NCBI GenBank assembly: GCA_028708815.1
Contig: JAQVYB010000023.1
Coordinates: 1-32,120 of the forward strand
Reading direction: 5' to 3'
From: Kiritimatiellia bacterium
Lineage (GTDB): Bacteria > Verrucomicrobiota > Kiritimatiellia > RZYC01
Length of the DNA stretch: 32,120 nt
Shown: positions 1 through 8,853 of the stretch, in pieces
Numbering within the stretch: the first letter of the stretch is position 1
Layout: each line of letters begins with the position of its first letter
Notes under the pieces: generated by a model
Database searches by the model: none
What the model saw: the letters and a program-made list of their open reading frames with translations, nothing else
Told to the model about the DNA's origin: nothing
Position numbers and translations under genes: made by a program

Positions 1-3000
1 CGCATGGCCTTGAAGGTGTCATTGGTGTTTCGCACCGCGATGAACGAATAAGCTGTATTGGTTATCGAACCGACCTCGCTCTCCACCGTCACCCGCAGCA
101 AAGGATGGGTGTTCGTTTCATTGGCGCGGCGGATTTTGAGTTCCATGCCGTTGAAGGGCGTCCAATCACGCGGGCTTTCATTCGGCATAACACCCAACAC
201 GAAGTCCTGAATATACAACTTGCCCGGCGTCGCATGCGCCTCATCCGTAAGCAACTCGAATTTCACATCCTCAATGGCGCTCCAGTCGAATCCCGCCTCC
301 GGCTCCATATCCGCAAAGGAACAACACTGACGCAGATACCCGGTGTTTTTTACGGTGCGTCCGATGTGGGCCGTTTTTCCGTTCTTATCCGTAATCGTCA
401 CCTGGATCACGGGATTGGCCTCTCCCACCGAGTCGCGGCGGGCGGTGATCTTGAAATGGGTGTAATCGCTCCAGTCGCACTCGAAGGCACGGACGGAAAA
501 ACCGCTGCCGCCGATATAACCGTAGACGCTGTTGGTTGCATTGTCCTGATCCAATCCCGACAGCGTCAGCACATTCGTTCCGCCGATGACGGCGTCCGAT
601 TCCAGCTTGAATTCAAACTCATTGGTTCCGGTCGGGTCGTTGGTATCCACCCAGGGCGTCCACCAATCCTGATCATACAGCGTCTTTTCCGTGGCTACCA
701 CCGACCAGGCATCCATGCAAAGATCACCCGGCTGAACACCGTTGGTGGTTGAGAGCATGCCGACGCGCAATTCCGTCACATTCGCCCAGGAGAATCCGCT
801 GTCCACGCTGAAATCGTCGCAGTAAATACGCAGCGGCTCATAAACGCCCTTGGAAGAGACCGTCCGTGCCGCATTGGCTGTGTAGGTTCCCGACAGCACT
901 TCGAGCATCAACACCGGGTCCGGCTCTGCCGAGGTCTCGCGCCTGGCCCAGATTTCCACCCCGTCATAATCGCTCCAGTCCGAAATGGTGCTCGCATCCA
1001 CCATGGTCCCCAGCTCAATCTTCTTCACATAAATATCTGCCGGCAGCACAGCAATGTTCGTGGTCCCCATATTGATCTGAATCGCATCCAGTTGCGTCCA
1101 ATCAAAGCCGGATGCAATACTCATATCCGATTTCGGTATCGTATATTCAACGTAGTCGGAGGTTTCGATCAGTCGTCCAAGAAAAACAGAACGACCCGCG
1201 GTATCCTTCAGCTCCATGCTGAAATCAGGATTCGCGGCACTGTTCGTTCCGCGGCGCATGGTGATACGCATGGCCTCCATCGCGCTCCAATCGGCGCAAT
1301 CCGCTCTCAACGTACCGCGAACACCGCCAATATGGCCTTCTCCCGTCGTTGCATTGCCGTGAAGCTGCATGGATTTGGCCGAATATCCTTCGGAAGGATC
1401 ATTCACGGAACTCATCGTCACACCCCAGCTTGTGTTCCAATCCACTTCGTCGGGATACTGCTTGCTCACATTTGCGATATTCCAATTATCCACATAGATC
1501 GGCGCCGGATTCGACCACTGAATGGAGGGCAGCAAATGGACCTTCAGGAAGGCGATCGAACTCCAGTTGAAGGCGCCGGACGTGGTGAACTCATCAAACG
1601 TGAAGGCCAACGGCTGATAGGTCGTGTTGACAATTTCCCGTTCCACGCCCGCTGAAACGCCTCCGGAATCCACTACTTCAATTTTCAGCCTCGGATTCGT
1701 CTGGGAGTCGCTTGCGCGCTTGACCCAGATCACCATTCCGTTTCTCGCGGACCAGTTGGTCGAACAGGTCCGCTGAGCCCCGCCGACATAATAGCCGTTA
1801 TCCTGAAGAGCTCCGGCCCGTGTTAATACCATCGCATAGCTTCCCTGTGTACGCTCCGAAGATAACGCCCTGGTGATATTCCAGGTGTTTGTTACGTGCC
1901 AGTTCGCCAGCGATTCAAACGGATCCACGCTGATCAGGTCGGTATATACCACGTTGGTTGGGGCTGCCGTCAGATCCTGCATCTCCGCCAGCGTATTTGC
2001 CTGTTGAAACACGGAGACCTCGATAGGGCGCAGGTTCCCGCCCACATAATCATTGCTGGAGGTTTGCGTGGGCCCGCTCATGCAAATGGCATTCGTGCCG
2101 CTCTTCGCATCACCGGTCAGCGTCCAACTGATCCAGGGAATGCCGTTCCAGGCTGCCGGAATTTCAAAGTCCTCCACCGTGGCGCGCGGCTGCCCATCCC
2201 ACCCGTTCACATGCAGCCCCTCAAATTGAGCGATGGTTTTCTTCGCGTCAAAAAAGCTGTCGCCGATCGACCGTCCGCAGCCACCGATGTATGTATTGCT
2301 CTCCGCCACGGAAAGACCGCGTAACAACAGGCTGTTCGAGCCTTCGCAAAAAACGGTGTCCGACGCGGCCCAGGTCACATCCCACGGTTGCCACCAGGAG
2401 TCGAGATGCTCAAAATCCTCCAGCCAGGTATGATTGGTCGCCACCCAGCCGCTTTCAATATCCGACGGCGTGGAAAAGCCCCAGACTATGCGGTCGTGAT
2501 TGATTTCCGTCTCGTGACATATCCGGTCGAACCAGCAAATCATTTTGAGCTTCGGCAGATGTTCGGCCACATCAAAGCAATTGGTGTTGTCACCGAAGGC
2601 GTTGTAGAGTTGCTCCCACCACTTGCTCTTCACATCGTATTCCGAATCGCCATCCGTCCGGTCCGCATTGAAAAGCGCCGCCGTTTCCGAAATCATCAAT
2701 GGCTTGTTATGCACCCCGTCCCGACAGTATTTATCATAAAAATTCCGTACATCCTTCTGGTCCAAACCGCGAATCTGAGACACCAGCTTGTCGGTGTGAG
2801 GCTCTTCATTCTCTCCCCACGGCCATTCCATACCCCAATGATACGAAGACATCCCCACCCAATCCACCGCATCGTCACCCGGATAAAACGGCGCATACAT
2901 ATCGTCCTGACCGGAAAGCCCGCCATCGCCGTTGGTATCCATCTCGGCATACTCATTTGAATAGATATTCTTGTCGATCCGGACATATTCTCCGATGGGC

Positions 3001-3593
3001 CACGGGAAACCCGCCCCCTCGTTCGGATCCCAGACCATGGCCGTACGCTCTGTGCATTCATGCACATTGGACGCCAACATCCGGTACGCGTTGCGGTAAG
3101 CCGTCGGCTGCTGACCCCACGGGAACCAGCCCGCATTCATTTCATTGCCGAAACGCACCATGATGCCGCCCACTCCCTCGCCTTCCCAGCGCGCACACAA
3201 ATCACCAAAGGCCGCAGCTGCCTCCGGCGAACAGTTCGTGATGGACAAACCACCAAACGGACGCAGCGTAATGATGGCGATGCCGTGATACGGAATCACC
3301 TGCTGCATGAAGCTTTCGATTTTTTCCAAATCCTGACCAACCACCGGATAATCCGTGAAGTATTCATACGCACCCGCCACTAGGCCGCCCATGCGTTCGC
3401 TCCACCAGTCCACCGTGTCAATCGGATCCCACTCGCCCGAATCAAAACCAATTCCCACACCGAAATAACACCCTTCCGGGGGCTCAAGCCGTTCCAAAGC
3501 CATGGCCGAATACGCCATGCCTGAAAGCAAAAACATGGAAACAAAAAAACATGTCCAACCGCGCTTCCCGACCTGTGATATGTACTTTTTCAT
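1..3593 (-). CDS. GH26-like secreted glycoside hydrolase, multimodular (3' end beyond window)
   Basis: The reading frame is open from the ATG at 3593 to the left edge, giving at least 1197 residues; the C-terminus lies outside. A GGAGG at 3601-3605 sits 7 nt before the ATG. Residues 1-33 form a signal peptide (basic start, hydrophobic core, AMA-like end). The catalytic domain covers about residues 35-400. RFGNEMNAGWFPWG places the likely acid/base at E151, and MISETAA places the likely nucleophile at E303, the arrangement of clan GH-A family GH26 (beta-mannanases and related enzymes). An acidic DTNGDGG loop between them resembles a calcium loop. From about residue 430 on there are at least five copies of a beta-rich module with recurring DWS, RR and NP...EV signatures (starts near 608, 768, 870, 1038 and 1145), probably carbohydrate-binding-like. 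The role is likely extracellular polysaccharide degradation; the substrate cannot be read from sequence. Confidence 0.8.
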   Translation of the reverse strand, partial: MKKYISQVGKRGWTCFFVSMFLLSGMAYSAMALERLEPPEGCYFGVGIGFDSGEWDPIDTVDWWSERMGGLVAGAYEYFTDYPVVGQDLEKIESFMQQVIPYHGIAIITLRPFGGLSITNCSPEAAAAFGDLCARWEGEGVGGIMVRFGNEMNAGWFPWGQQPTAYRNAYRMLASNVHECTERTAMVWDPNEGAGFPWPIGEYVRIDKNIYSNEYAEMDTNGDGGLSGQDDMYAPFYPGDDAVDWVGMSSYHWGMEWPWGENEEPHTDKLVSQIRGLDQKDVRNFYDKYCRDGVHNKPLMISETAALFNADRTDGDSEYDVKSKWWEQLYNAFGDNTNCFDVAEHLPKLKMICWFDRICHETEINHDRIVWGFSTPSDIESGWVATNHTWLEDFEHLDSWWQPWDVTWAASDTVFCEGSNSLLLRGLSVAESNTYIGGCGRSIGDSFFDAKKTIAQFEGLHVNGWDGQPRATVEDFEIPAAWNGIPWISWTLTGDAKSGTNAICMSGPTQTSSNDYVGGNLRPIEVSVFQQANTLAEMQDLTAAPTNVVYTDLISVDPFESLANWHVTNTWNITRALSSERTQGSYAMVLTRAGALQDNGYYVGGAQRTCSTNWSARNGMVIWVKRASDSQTNPRLKIEVVDSGGVSAGVEREIVNTTYQPLAFTFDEFTTSGAFNWSSIAFLKVHLLPSIQWSNPAPIYVDNWNIANVSKQYPDEVDWNTSWGVTMSSVNDPSEGYSAKSMQLHGNATTGEGHIGGVRGTLRADCADWSAMEAMRITMRRGTNSAANPDFSMELKDTAGRSVFLGRLIETSDYVEYTIPKSDMSIASGFDWTQLDAIQINMGTTNIAVLPADIYVKKIELGTMVDASTISDWSDYDGVEIWARRETSAEPDPVLMLEVLSGTYTANAARTVSSKGVYEPLRIYCDDFSVDSGFSWANVTELRVGMLSTTNGVQPGDLCMDAWSVVATEKTLYDQDWWTPWVDTNDPTGTNEFEFKLESDAVIGGTNVLTLSGLDQDNATNSVYGYIGGSGFSVRAFECDWSDYTHFKITARRDSVGEANPVIQVTITDKNGKTAHIGRTVKNTGYLRQCCSFADMEPEAGFDWSAIEDVKFELLTDEAHATPGKLYIQDFVLGVMPNESPRDWTPFNGMELKIRRANETNTHPLLRVTVESEVGSITNTAYSFIAVRNTNDTFKAM

Positions 3594-3971
3594 AAACCAG
3601 CCTCCAAATAGCTTAATATATACCGCTCGCATACCTGTATACACCGGGAGGGCGTCGCGTTCAATCTTTTTTTGTTTTTTTTGTTTTGGCTCCGCAGCCT
3701 CTCAGAAACCAGCTTGAGATCAGTCGCCATCACCACCCATCCAACAACCCATCGCGCATACAGGTGCACAACCCTCCTGCCGTATCCACTGATTCATACA
3801 GCCCCACCTGTTTTGCAAGCCATCGCGCCTAAACAAGGATTAACCGTCTGTCTGGCGGGCCAAAGCACAACGACCTGCCACTCCCATGAATTGTCTGTTG
3901 CATTCCGGACGGTTCCGTGATTTTATTCCGCCCTGTTTGACCCTTTGCCAAAGAAACTGAAAGGACGCACC
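3594..3971. promoter_or_regulatory. Divergent promoter region between the GH26 gene and arnA
   Basis: This 378-bp gap has no convincing gene. On the minus strand a TATATT-like -10 lies about 20 bp before the GH26 Shine-Dalgarno. The perfect 8-bp palindrome TGTATACA at 3636-3643 sits where a weak -35 would fall, so it could be an operator. A T-rich stretch lies at 3665-3690. On the plus strand the only clear signal is AAGGA at 3961-3965, 6 nt before the arnA ATG at 3972. Confidence 0.4.
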
Positions 3972-5966
3972 ATGAAAGCCGTTGTCTTGGCCTATAGCAA
4001 TATCGGATGTGCCGGCATCAAAGCCCTGCTGAAACAGGGCATCGAAATCGCCGCCGTATTCACCCACAAAGACAATCCGAACGAAAATATCTGGTTCGAC
4101 TCCGTCGCCGAACTGGCCGCGCGCCACAACCTGCCCGTATTCGCCCCGGACGACATCAACCACCCCATGTGGGTCCGGCGCATAGCCGACTTCAAGCCCG
4201 ACATGATCTTCTCTTTCTACTACCGCAACATGGTGAAAAAACCCGTCCTTGAGATACCCCCGCAGGGCTGCGTGAACCTGCATGGCTCCATGCTGCCCGC
4301 CTACCGCGGACGCTGCCCTCTCAACTGGGTGCTCATTCACGGCGAAAAATCCAGCGGCGTCACCCTGCACTACATGACCCCGCAACCGGATGACGGCGAC
4401 ATCATCGCCCAGAAGGCCTTCGCCATTGACCCAACCGACACCGCACGCGACCTCCACCGTAAAGCCGTCGAAGCCGCCGAAAAGCTCCTCGACGAGGCTC
4501 TCCCTCTCCTCGACGAAGGAAAAGCCCCCCGCACACCACAAAATCATGCGCAGGCCTCCTATTTCGGCGGGCGACGCCCCGCCGATGGAGAAATCGACTG
4601 GCAACAGCCTGCCGAATCCATCCGCAACCTCGTCCGGGCCGTCGCACGTCCATATCCCGGGGCCTACAGCTTCGTCGGCGATAAAAAAATCATCCTGTGG
4701 GATGTCACCGTCGTCCCGGGCGACGCCAAGGCCAAACCAGGCATGATCACCGCCATAGCCCCTTTCACCATCCAATGCGGCGCCGATGCCCTGCAAGTGA
4801 ATTTCGGCCAGACCGAGGAAGGCGTCTACATCAGCGGCGAGCAGCTCGCCGCCGAACTGCGTCTCATGCAGCGCATGCACCTCGGCCCCAAAGCCAGCGC
4901 CATGGCCGCAGCCAAACAGAAAAAACGGGTGCTGATCCTGGGCATCAACGGCTTCATCGGAAACGCCCTCGGCGAACGCCTGCTTAAAAGCGGAAAATAT
5001 GAAGTGCACGGCATGGACCTGCGCTCCGACTACATCCAACACCTTATCGACCGACCCGGATTCTACTTCGACGAAGTGGACATCTCCATCCACCGCGAAT
5101 GGTGCGAATACCACGTGCGCAAGTGCGATATCGTCATCCCGCTCGTCGCCATTGCCACCCCCATCGAATACGTCCGGAATCCCCTGCGCGTCTTCGAACT
5201 CGACTTCGAGGAAAACCTCCGCATCGTCCGCTACTGCGCCAAATACAACAAACGCATCATCTTCCCCTCCACCTCCGAAGTCTACGGCATGTGCCCCGAT
5301 GAAAACTTCGACGAAGACAACTCGAACCTGGTCCTCGGCCCCATCCGTATGCAGCGCTGGATTTATTCCTGCATCAAACAGATGATCGACCGCGTCATCT
5401 GGGCCTATGGCGACATGCACGGCCTCAAATTCACCCTCTTCCGCCCCTTCAACTGGGTCGGCCCCAAACTCGACCGACTCTCCTCCGCGCGAGTCGGCAG
5501 CTCACGCGCCATCACTCAGTTGATCCTGAACCTCGTGGAAGGAACCCCCATCCAGCTCATCGACGGCGGCGAACAGAAACGATGCTTCACCGATGTCGAA
5601 GAAGCCACCGAGGCCCTCTTCCGCATCATCGAAAACAAAGACGGCATCTGCGACGGCAAGATCATCAACATCGGAAACCCCGACAACGAAGCCAGCATAC
5701 GTGAACTCGCCGAAATCCTCGTCAGTAAATTCGATGCGCACCCCCTGCGCGATAAATTCCCGCCCTTCGCCGGCTACAAGGAAGTCGAAAGCGGCGCCTA
5801 CTATGGAAAAGGCTATCAGGATGTGCAGATTCGTAAACCCAGCATCCGAAACGCCAAGCGCTACCTGAACTGGACCCCCGTCAAAGATCTCGAAAAATCC
5901 GTGGAGGAAACCCTCGATTTCTTCCTGCAGCAGGCCGTCGAATCCGATGAGTTCGACGTAAACTGA
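3972..5966 (+). CDS. arnA: Bifunctional UDP-Ara4N formyltransferase / UDP-glucuronate oxidative decarboxylase (ArnA)
   Basis: This cytoplasmic two-domain enzyme makes UDP-4-keto-pentose from UDP-glucuronate and formylates UDP-4-amino-4-deoxy-L-arabinose, steps of lipid A modification that lower polymyxin binding. The product is 664 residues (E. coli ArnA: 660). Residues 1-305 are the formyltransferase, with N102, H104 ([13 protein letters not shown]) and D140 at the same numbers as the E. coli catalytic residues. Residues 318-664 are an NAD-dependent SDR decarboxylase: GINGFIG dinucleotide loop (324-330), STSEVYG with E436, YSCIK with Y465/K469, and a [15 protein letters not shown] segment holding the conserved arginine. 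The start at 3972 is chosen over 3945 because AAGGA is correctly spaced and because the E. coli numbering is preserved. arnD follows after 139 bp, the same order as in enterobacteria, but arnB, arnC and arnT are not in the window. Confidence 0.96.
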   Translation: MKAVVLAYSNIGCAGIKALLKQGIEIAAVFTHKDNPNENIWFDSVAELAARHNLPVFAPDDINHPMWVRRIADFKPDMIFSFYYRNMVKKPVLEIPPQGCVNLHGSMLPAYRGRCPLNWVLIHGEKSSGVTLHYMTPQPDDGDIIAQKAFAIDPTDTARDLHRKAVEAAEKLLDEALPLLDEGKAPRTPQNHAQASYFGGRRPADGEIDWQQPAESIRNLVRAVARPYPGAYSFVGDKKIILWDVTVVPGDAKAKPGMITAIAPFTIQCGADALQVNFGQTEEGVYISGEQLAAELRLMQRMHLGPKASAMAAAKQKKRVLILGINGFIGNALGERLLKSGKYEVHGMDLRSDYIQHLIDRPGFYFDEVDISIHREWCEYHVRKCDIVIPLVAIATPIEYVRNPLRVFELDFEENLRIVRYCAKYNKRIIFPSTSEVYGMCPDENFDEDNSNLVLGPIRMQRWIYSCIKQMIDRVIWAYGDMHGLKFTLFRPFNWVGPKLDRLSSARVGSSRAITQLILNLVEGTPIQLIDGGEQKRCFTDVEEATEALFRIIENKDGICDGKIINIGNPDNEASIRELAEILVSKFDAHPLRDKFPPFAGYKEVESGAYYGKGYQDVQIRKPSIRNAKRYLNWTPVKDLEKSVEETLDFFLQQAVESDEFDVN

Positions 5967-6105
5967 AGCAAGCTCGCCCCCCCCCTTCAGGTAAAATTGT
6001 TATCGCGGTTTTAGATGGATCCGTGAAACATTGTGCAGCGTGGAGAGTACGGCGTCCCTCCCGTTGGGATCGAAAAGACGAAAGAACTGTTGAGCAAACA
6101 CTCTC

Positions 6106-7014
6106 ATGAACGAACCATCCGAAAAAATCGTCGGCCTGCGCATTGATGTGGATACCCTGCGCGGCACGCGCATCGGTGTTCCCGCCCTCTGCGAAGAGCT
6201 GCGTGCCGTTGGCATCACCGCTTCCTTTTTCTTTTCCGTCGGCCCCGACAACATGGGCCGCAACCTCTGGCGTCTCCTGCGCCCCGCCTTCCTGAAAAAG
6301 ATGCTGCGCTCGAAAGCGGCCAATCTCTATGGGTGGGACATCCTGCTGATGGGCACCGCCTGGCCCGGACCGCGCATCGGAAAACGCTGCGAAACCCAAC
6401 TCCGTGCCTGTGCCGAAGCCGGACACGAAATCGGCTTCCACGCCTGGGATCATCACCGATGGCAAGCCGCCATCGAGCGCCTTACCCGCGCCGACATGCA
6501 ACGCGAACTCCAACGCGGAACCACTGAACTCACCCGCCTCACCGGGCACCCACCCCTCTCCTCCGCCGCACCCGGATGGCGATGCAACAACGACGCCCTC
6601 GAAGAAAAAGAGTCCCTCGGCTTCACCTACAACAGCGATTGCCGGGGCGACCACGTGTTCCTTCCCGTGGTGAACCAACGCATCCTGCAAACCCCTCAAA
6701 TCCCCGTCACTCTTCCCACCTACGATGAAATCATCGGCTCACCCGGCATTACCCCCTCCACCTACAACAACCACATCCTTTCCCTGATCCGACCCAACGC
6801 CCTCAACGTCTACACCATTCACGCCGAAGCAGAAGGCATTCAATGCCGCGCCCTCTTTCGCCAACTGCTGGAATCGGCAGAGAAACAGGCCGTCCGTTTC
6901 GTACCGCTCTCCACCTTCCTGACCCGTTTTCCAAACCCGCCCACCGGAACCATCGCCCCGCGCGTTGTCCCCGGACGCGAGGGCTGGATGGCCTGCCAGG
7001 CAGACGCCATCTGA
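6106..7014 (+). CDS. arnD: 4-deoxy-4-formamido-L-arabinose-phosphoundecaprenol deformylase (ArnD)
   Basis: This NodB-type polysaccharide deacetylase removes the formyl group from undecaprenyl-phosphate-Ara4FN so that Ara4N can be flipped and transferred to lipid A. The 302-residue product closely follows the ArnD pattern: GLRIDVDTLRGT near the start (metal-binding aspartates), FFSVGPDNMGR, LWRLLRP, a YGWDILLMGTAWPGP segment, HAWDHHRW (metal histidines), YNSDCRG, QIPVTLPTYDE and YTIHAE. It matches the enterobacterial enzyme almost motif for motif. It sits 139 bp after arnA on the same strand and is probably co-transcribed, though the gap holds a C9 run at 5977-5985. No signal peptide is visible, as in other ArnD proteins. 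The 272-residue frame on the opposite strand is a shadow. Confidence 0.95.
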   Translation: MNEPSEKIVGLRIDVDTLRGTRIGVPALCEELRAVGITASFFFSVGPDNMGRNLWRLLRPAFLKKMLRSKAANLYGWDILLMGTAWPGPRIGKRCETQLRACAEAGHEIGFHAWDHHRWQAAIERLTRADMQRELQRGTTELTRLTGHPPLSSAAPGWRCNNDALEEKESLGFTYNSDCRGDHVFLPVVNQRILQTPQIPVTLPTYDEIIGSPGITPSTYNNHILSLIRPNALNVYTIHAEAEGIQCRALFRQLLESAEKQAVRFVPLSTFLTRFPNPPTGTIAPRVVPGREGWMACQADAI

Positions 7015-7478
7015 AGCCGCACGCACTCCAAAAGGAAGCAGAAAAAAACCACTCACGCGCACGAATCGACACGAATCCGGGCGGAGGGAGAGGTTCTCGC
7101 AGAGTACGCAGTGAGCGCAGAGGAAAAAAAAAGGGGGGGGGCACGGGAAACCCCACTTCCCCTCTAAATTAGTGAAAATTAGAGGACTTATTCGTTGCTT
7201 CCTTCATTCGTTGGGATCATTCCTCTACATGCCAGGTGCCCGCGGGCCGCGGGCGCTCCCACTTGCCTCAACCTCCGTGGGCTCTGTGCTCTCCAGAGAC
7301 TGAAAGGAACGGGTGGATCATTTCTTTTTCTCCCACCTTCCACCTGCCACCTTCCACCCCCTCTTCCTTCGTGGCTTCGTGTGAGAACCATTCCAACGAA
7401 TAAGAGAACAGCGAATCAACCTGTGTATGGTGGTCCTCGCGGCTGAATCGCTCGTCACGCTTTGTCGGTCGGCCCGGA
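7015..7478. repeat. Gene-free patchwork of short degenerate repeats
   Basis: This 464-bp region between arnD and the MotA-FliL gene has no credible coding sequence. It contains ACGAAT twice with 10-bp spacing (7061-7066, 7071-7076), a roughly 9-bp series CGCAGAG/CGCAGTG/CGCAGAG (7098-7122), A9 followed by G9 (7124-7141), the direct repeat CCACCTTCCACC at 7333-7344 and 7347-7358, and complementary-style strings such as TTCGTGGCTTCGTG near 7369. These have the look of dispersed intergenic repeat debris. Copy number elsewhere in the genome cannot be judged here. Confidence 0.5.
7238..7254. repeat. GC-only palindrome (8-bp arms, 1-nt centre)
   Basis: GCCCGCGG-G-CCGCGGGC is a perfect inverted repeat inside the patchwork region. 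No T-run follows on either strand, so it is not an intrinsic terminator. It could be a REP-like element. Confidence 0.6.
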
Positions 7479-8444
7479 TCACCGCAGAATCACATAGTCC
7501 TCAAAGTAGACCGACTGAATCCGGTTGTCTGAAAAGGCGCTTAATTTTTCATTCATCGCCTGCTGTATGGCTGGCTTAAGCGCCTCAACATCATCCGTCC
7601 CGTTTTGCAGCGCCTGAGCCTGGGCGGCCCGAATCGCCGATTGGAATGCATCCCGCAGGATCGACCCATAATGCCGCGTCAGAGTACAGGAAGGGGCCGT
7701 CATTTCCAGCACCGGGGAAACCTCCAACACGCCGGCTTCCTCCCCGCTTCCGACATTGATTCGGAACGCACCCAACTTCACGAAGTGGTGCTGCGACACC
7801 TCGTCTCCCACGGAATAAGCATCCATACCCGGATCAACGGAGCGAACCGTTCCCGGTCCTTCACCAAAGGAGGAAAACATCAGCAGCACAATCATAAACA
7901 ATAGAATGGACCATAAAGCCACTCCCACGGCAAGGCCCACTGGATACAGCGACAAGGGCTTTTCGCCCGTGTCGGGATTTGATTCCCGCTCGTTCCCCGA
8001 AAAGACTTTATACGCAAAGAGACACCAGAACTCCGCAGCAAGCACGGCATAGAGAATGGTGATTAACGCCACCGCCATGCCGGATCCAATGGCGGATGGG
8101 TCCGTCATATTGCGCAGCATTTGAATAAAACCAATCAGCGTACCTGCCACGCCCCCGGCAATCATAAACCGCGCAGCATAGCGGGCCATCTCCGCATACC
8201 GCTTGTTCGGATGAACAGGACGAAAGGCCAAAATGGCAAACGATGCACCAAGAAAGCGCATATACTCCCCGCCATAGCACGCAAACATCATGAAAAAGGC
8301 CACGGCAAATACAATCATCATCGAAGGTATATTGATGAATCCCGCGCCACCCCCCATGACAATGGCCAATACCATCAACATGGCGGCACCTGTGTTTCCA
8401 CTCAGGTGGGCTATTGAAAAACGCCAGTTCCGTTCACGGTTCAT
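7479..8444 (-). CDS. MotA-like proton-channel core fused to a FliL-like periplasmic domain
   Basis: The product is 321 residues. Residues 18-146 resemble a MotA stator unit: FINIPSMMIVFAVAF matches the MotA TM1-2 region, and AGTLIGFIQMLRNMTDPSAIGSGMAVALITILY (about 100-132) matches the MotA TM3-4 core. The usual long cytoplasmic loop between TM2 and TM3, which carries the charged residues that contact FliG, is cut to about 30 residues (59-90), and the conserved proline before the GT motif is absent. A fifth membrane segment (168-193) leads to a periplasmic domain (about 215-321) that reads like FliL: FVKLGAFRINV, then VLEVSPVLEM, a helical RDAF...AIQQAMNEKL stretch, and a terminal VYFEDYVIL like the FliL end. 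The start at 8444 is chosen because a strong AGGAGG precedes it; the longer 351-residue frame adds only non-conserved sequence. No flagellar genes are nearby. The two halves are inferred from motif reading. Confidence 0.72.
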   Translation of the reverse strand: MNRERNWRFSIAHLSGNTGAAMLMVLAIVMGGGAGFINIPSMMIVFAVAFFMMFACYGGEYMRFLGASFAILAFRPVHPNKRYAEMARYAARFMIAGGVAGTLIGFIQMLRNMTDPSAIGSGMAVALITILYAVLAAEFWCLFAYKVFSGNERESNPDTGEKPLSLYPVGLAVGVALWSILLFMIVLLMFSSFGEGPGTVRSVDPGMDAYSVGDEVSQHHFVKLGAFRINVGSGEEAGVLEVSPVLEMTAPSCTLTRHYGSILRDAFQSAIRAAQAQALQNGTDDVEALKPAIQQAMNEKLSAFSDNRIQSVYFEDYVILR

Positions 8445-8853
8445 AACAGCCTCCTCCTTTGATCGTTTCTTCGATCCTCTTCCTTCTGCCAGCACCAAAC
8501 ATACCGCATGGCCCGGCCATGGATCAATATCCATGTCGCAGAGGAATCGGGGACGGTCTTCACCTTCGAGTCATTCTTCGATCCCGAGAGCAAGACCCCT
8601 TTGGTGTTGGATTATTCCGGACCAGACGTGCCCTTCTGACCTCAATGTCCTTGCATTTCCTATTGCCCCGCATCTCCCGCATACGCTTTTCCTGTTGCCC
8701 CATCCCCCGATTGACGTTATTCTTTTTCCACTGAGTGCGCGGTAAACGACAACGGAAGTGCATACAACCTCTTCCGTATGGTCCGTCGTAACATATCGGG
8801 CGCACTCCTCTGCCACGGGGAGACAAACGAACCATCCGGAACCGAGGGGAACC
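8445..8853. promoter_or_regulatory. Divergent intergenic region between the MotA-FliL gene and the ligase-peptidase gene
   Basis: This 409-bp gap has no convincing gene; short frames in it overlap each other and lack ribosome sites. It holds the perfect palindrome CATGGCC-C-GGCCATG at 8507-8521, about 63 bp before the MotA-FliL start, a possible operator. A TTGACG at 8712-8717 has no good -10 partner. AGGGG at 8845-8849 is the Shine-Dalgarno for the ATG at 8854. Confidence 0.4.

Noticed and set aside
3840..5420. Minus-strand frame of 526 codons over arnA
   Set aside because: It is a shadow of arnA, whose motifs are complete; the antisense product is V/G/F/D-rich without a domain.
8758..8853. 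Upstream extension of the ligase-peptidase gene
   Set aside because: The extra 32 residues are unlike any ATP-grasp N-terminus, and the ATG at 8854 has a good Shine-Dalgarno.
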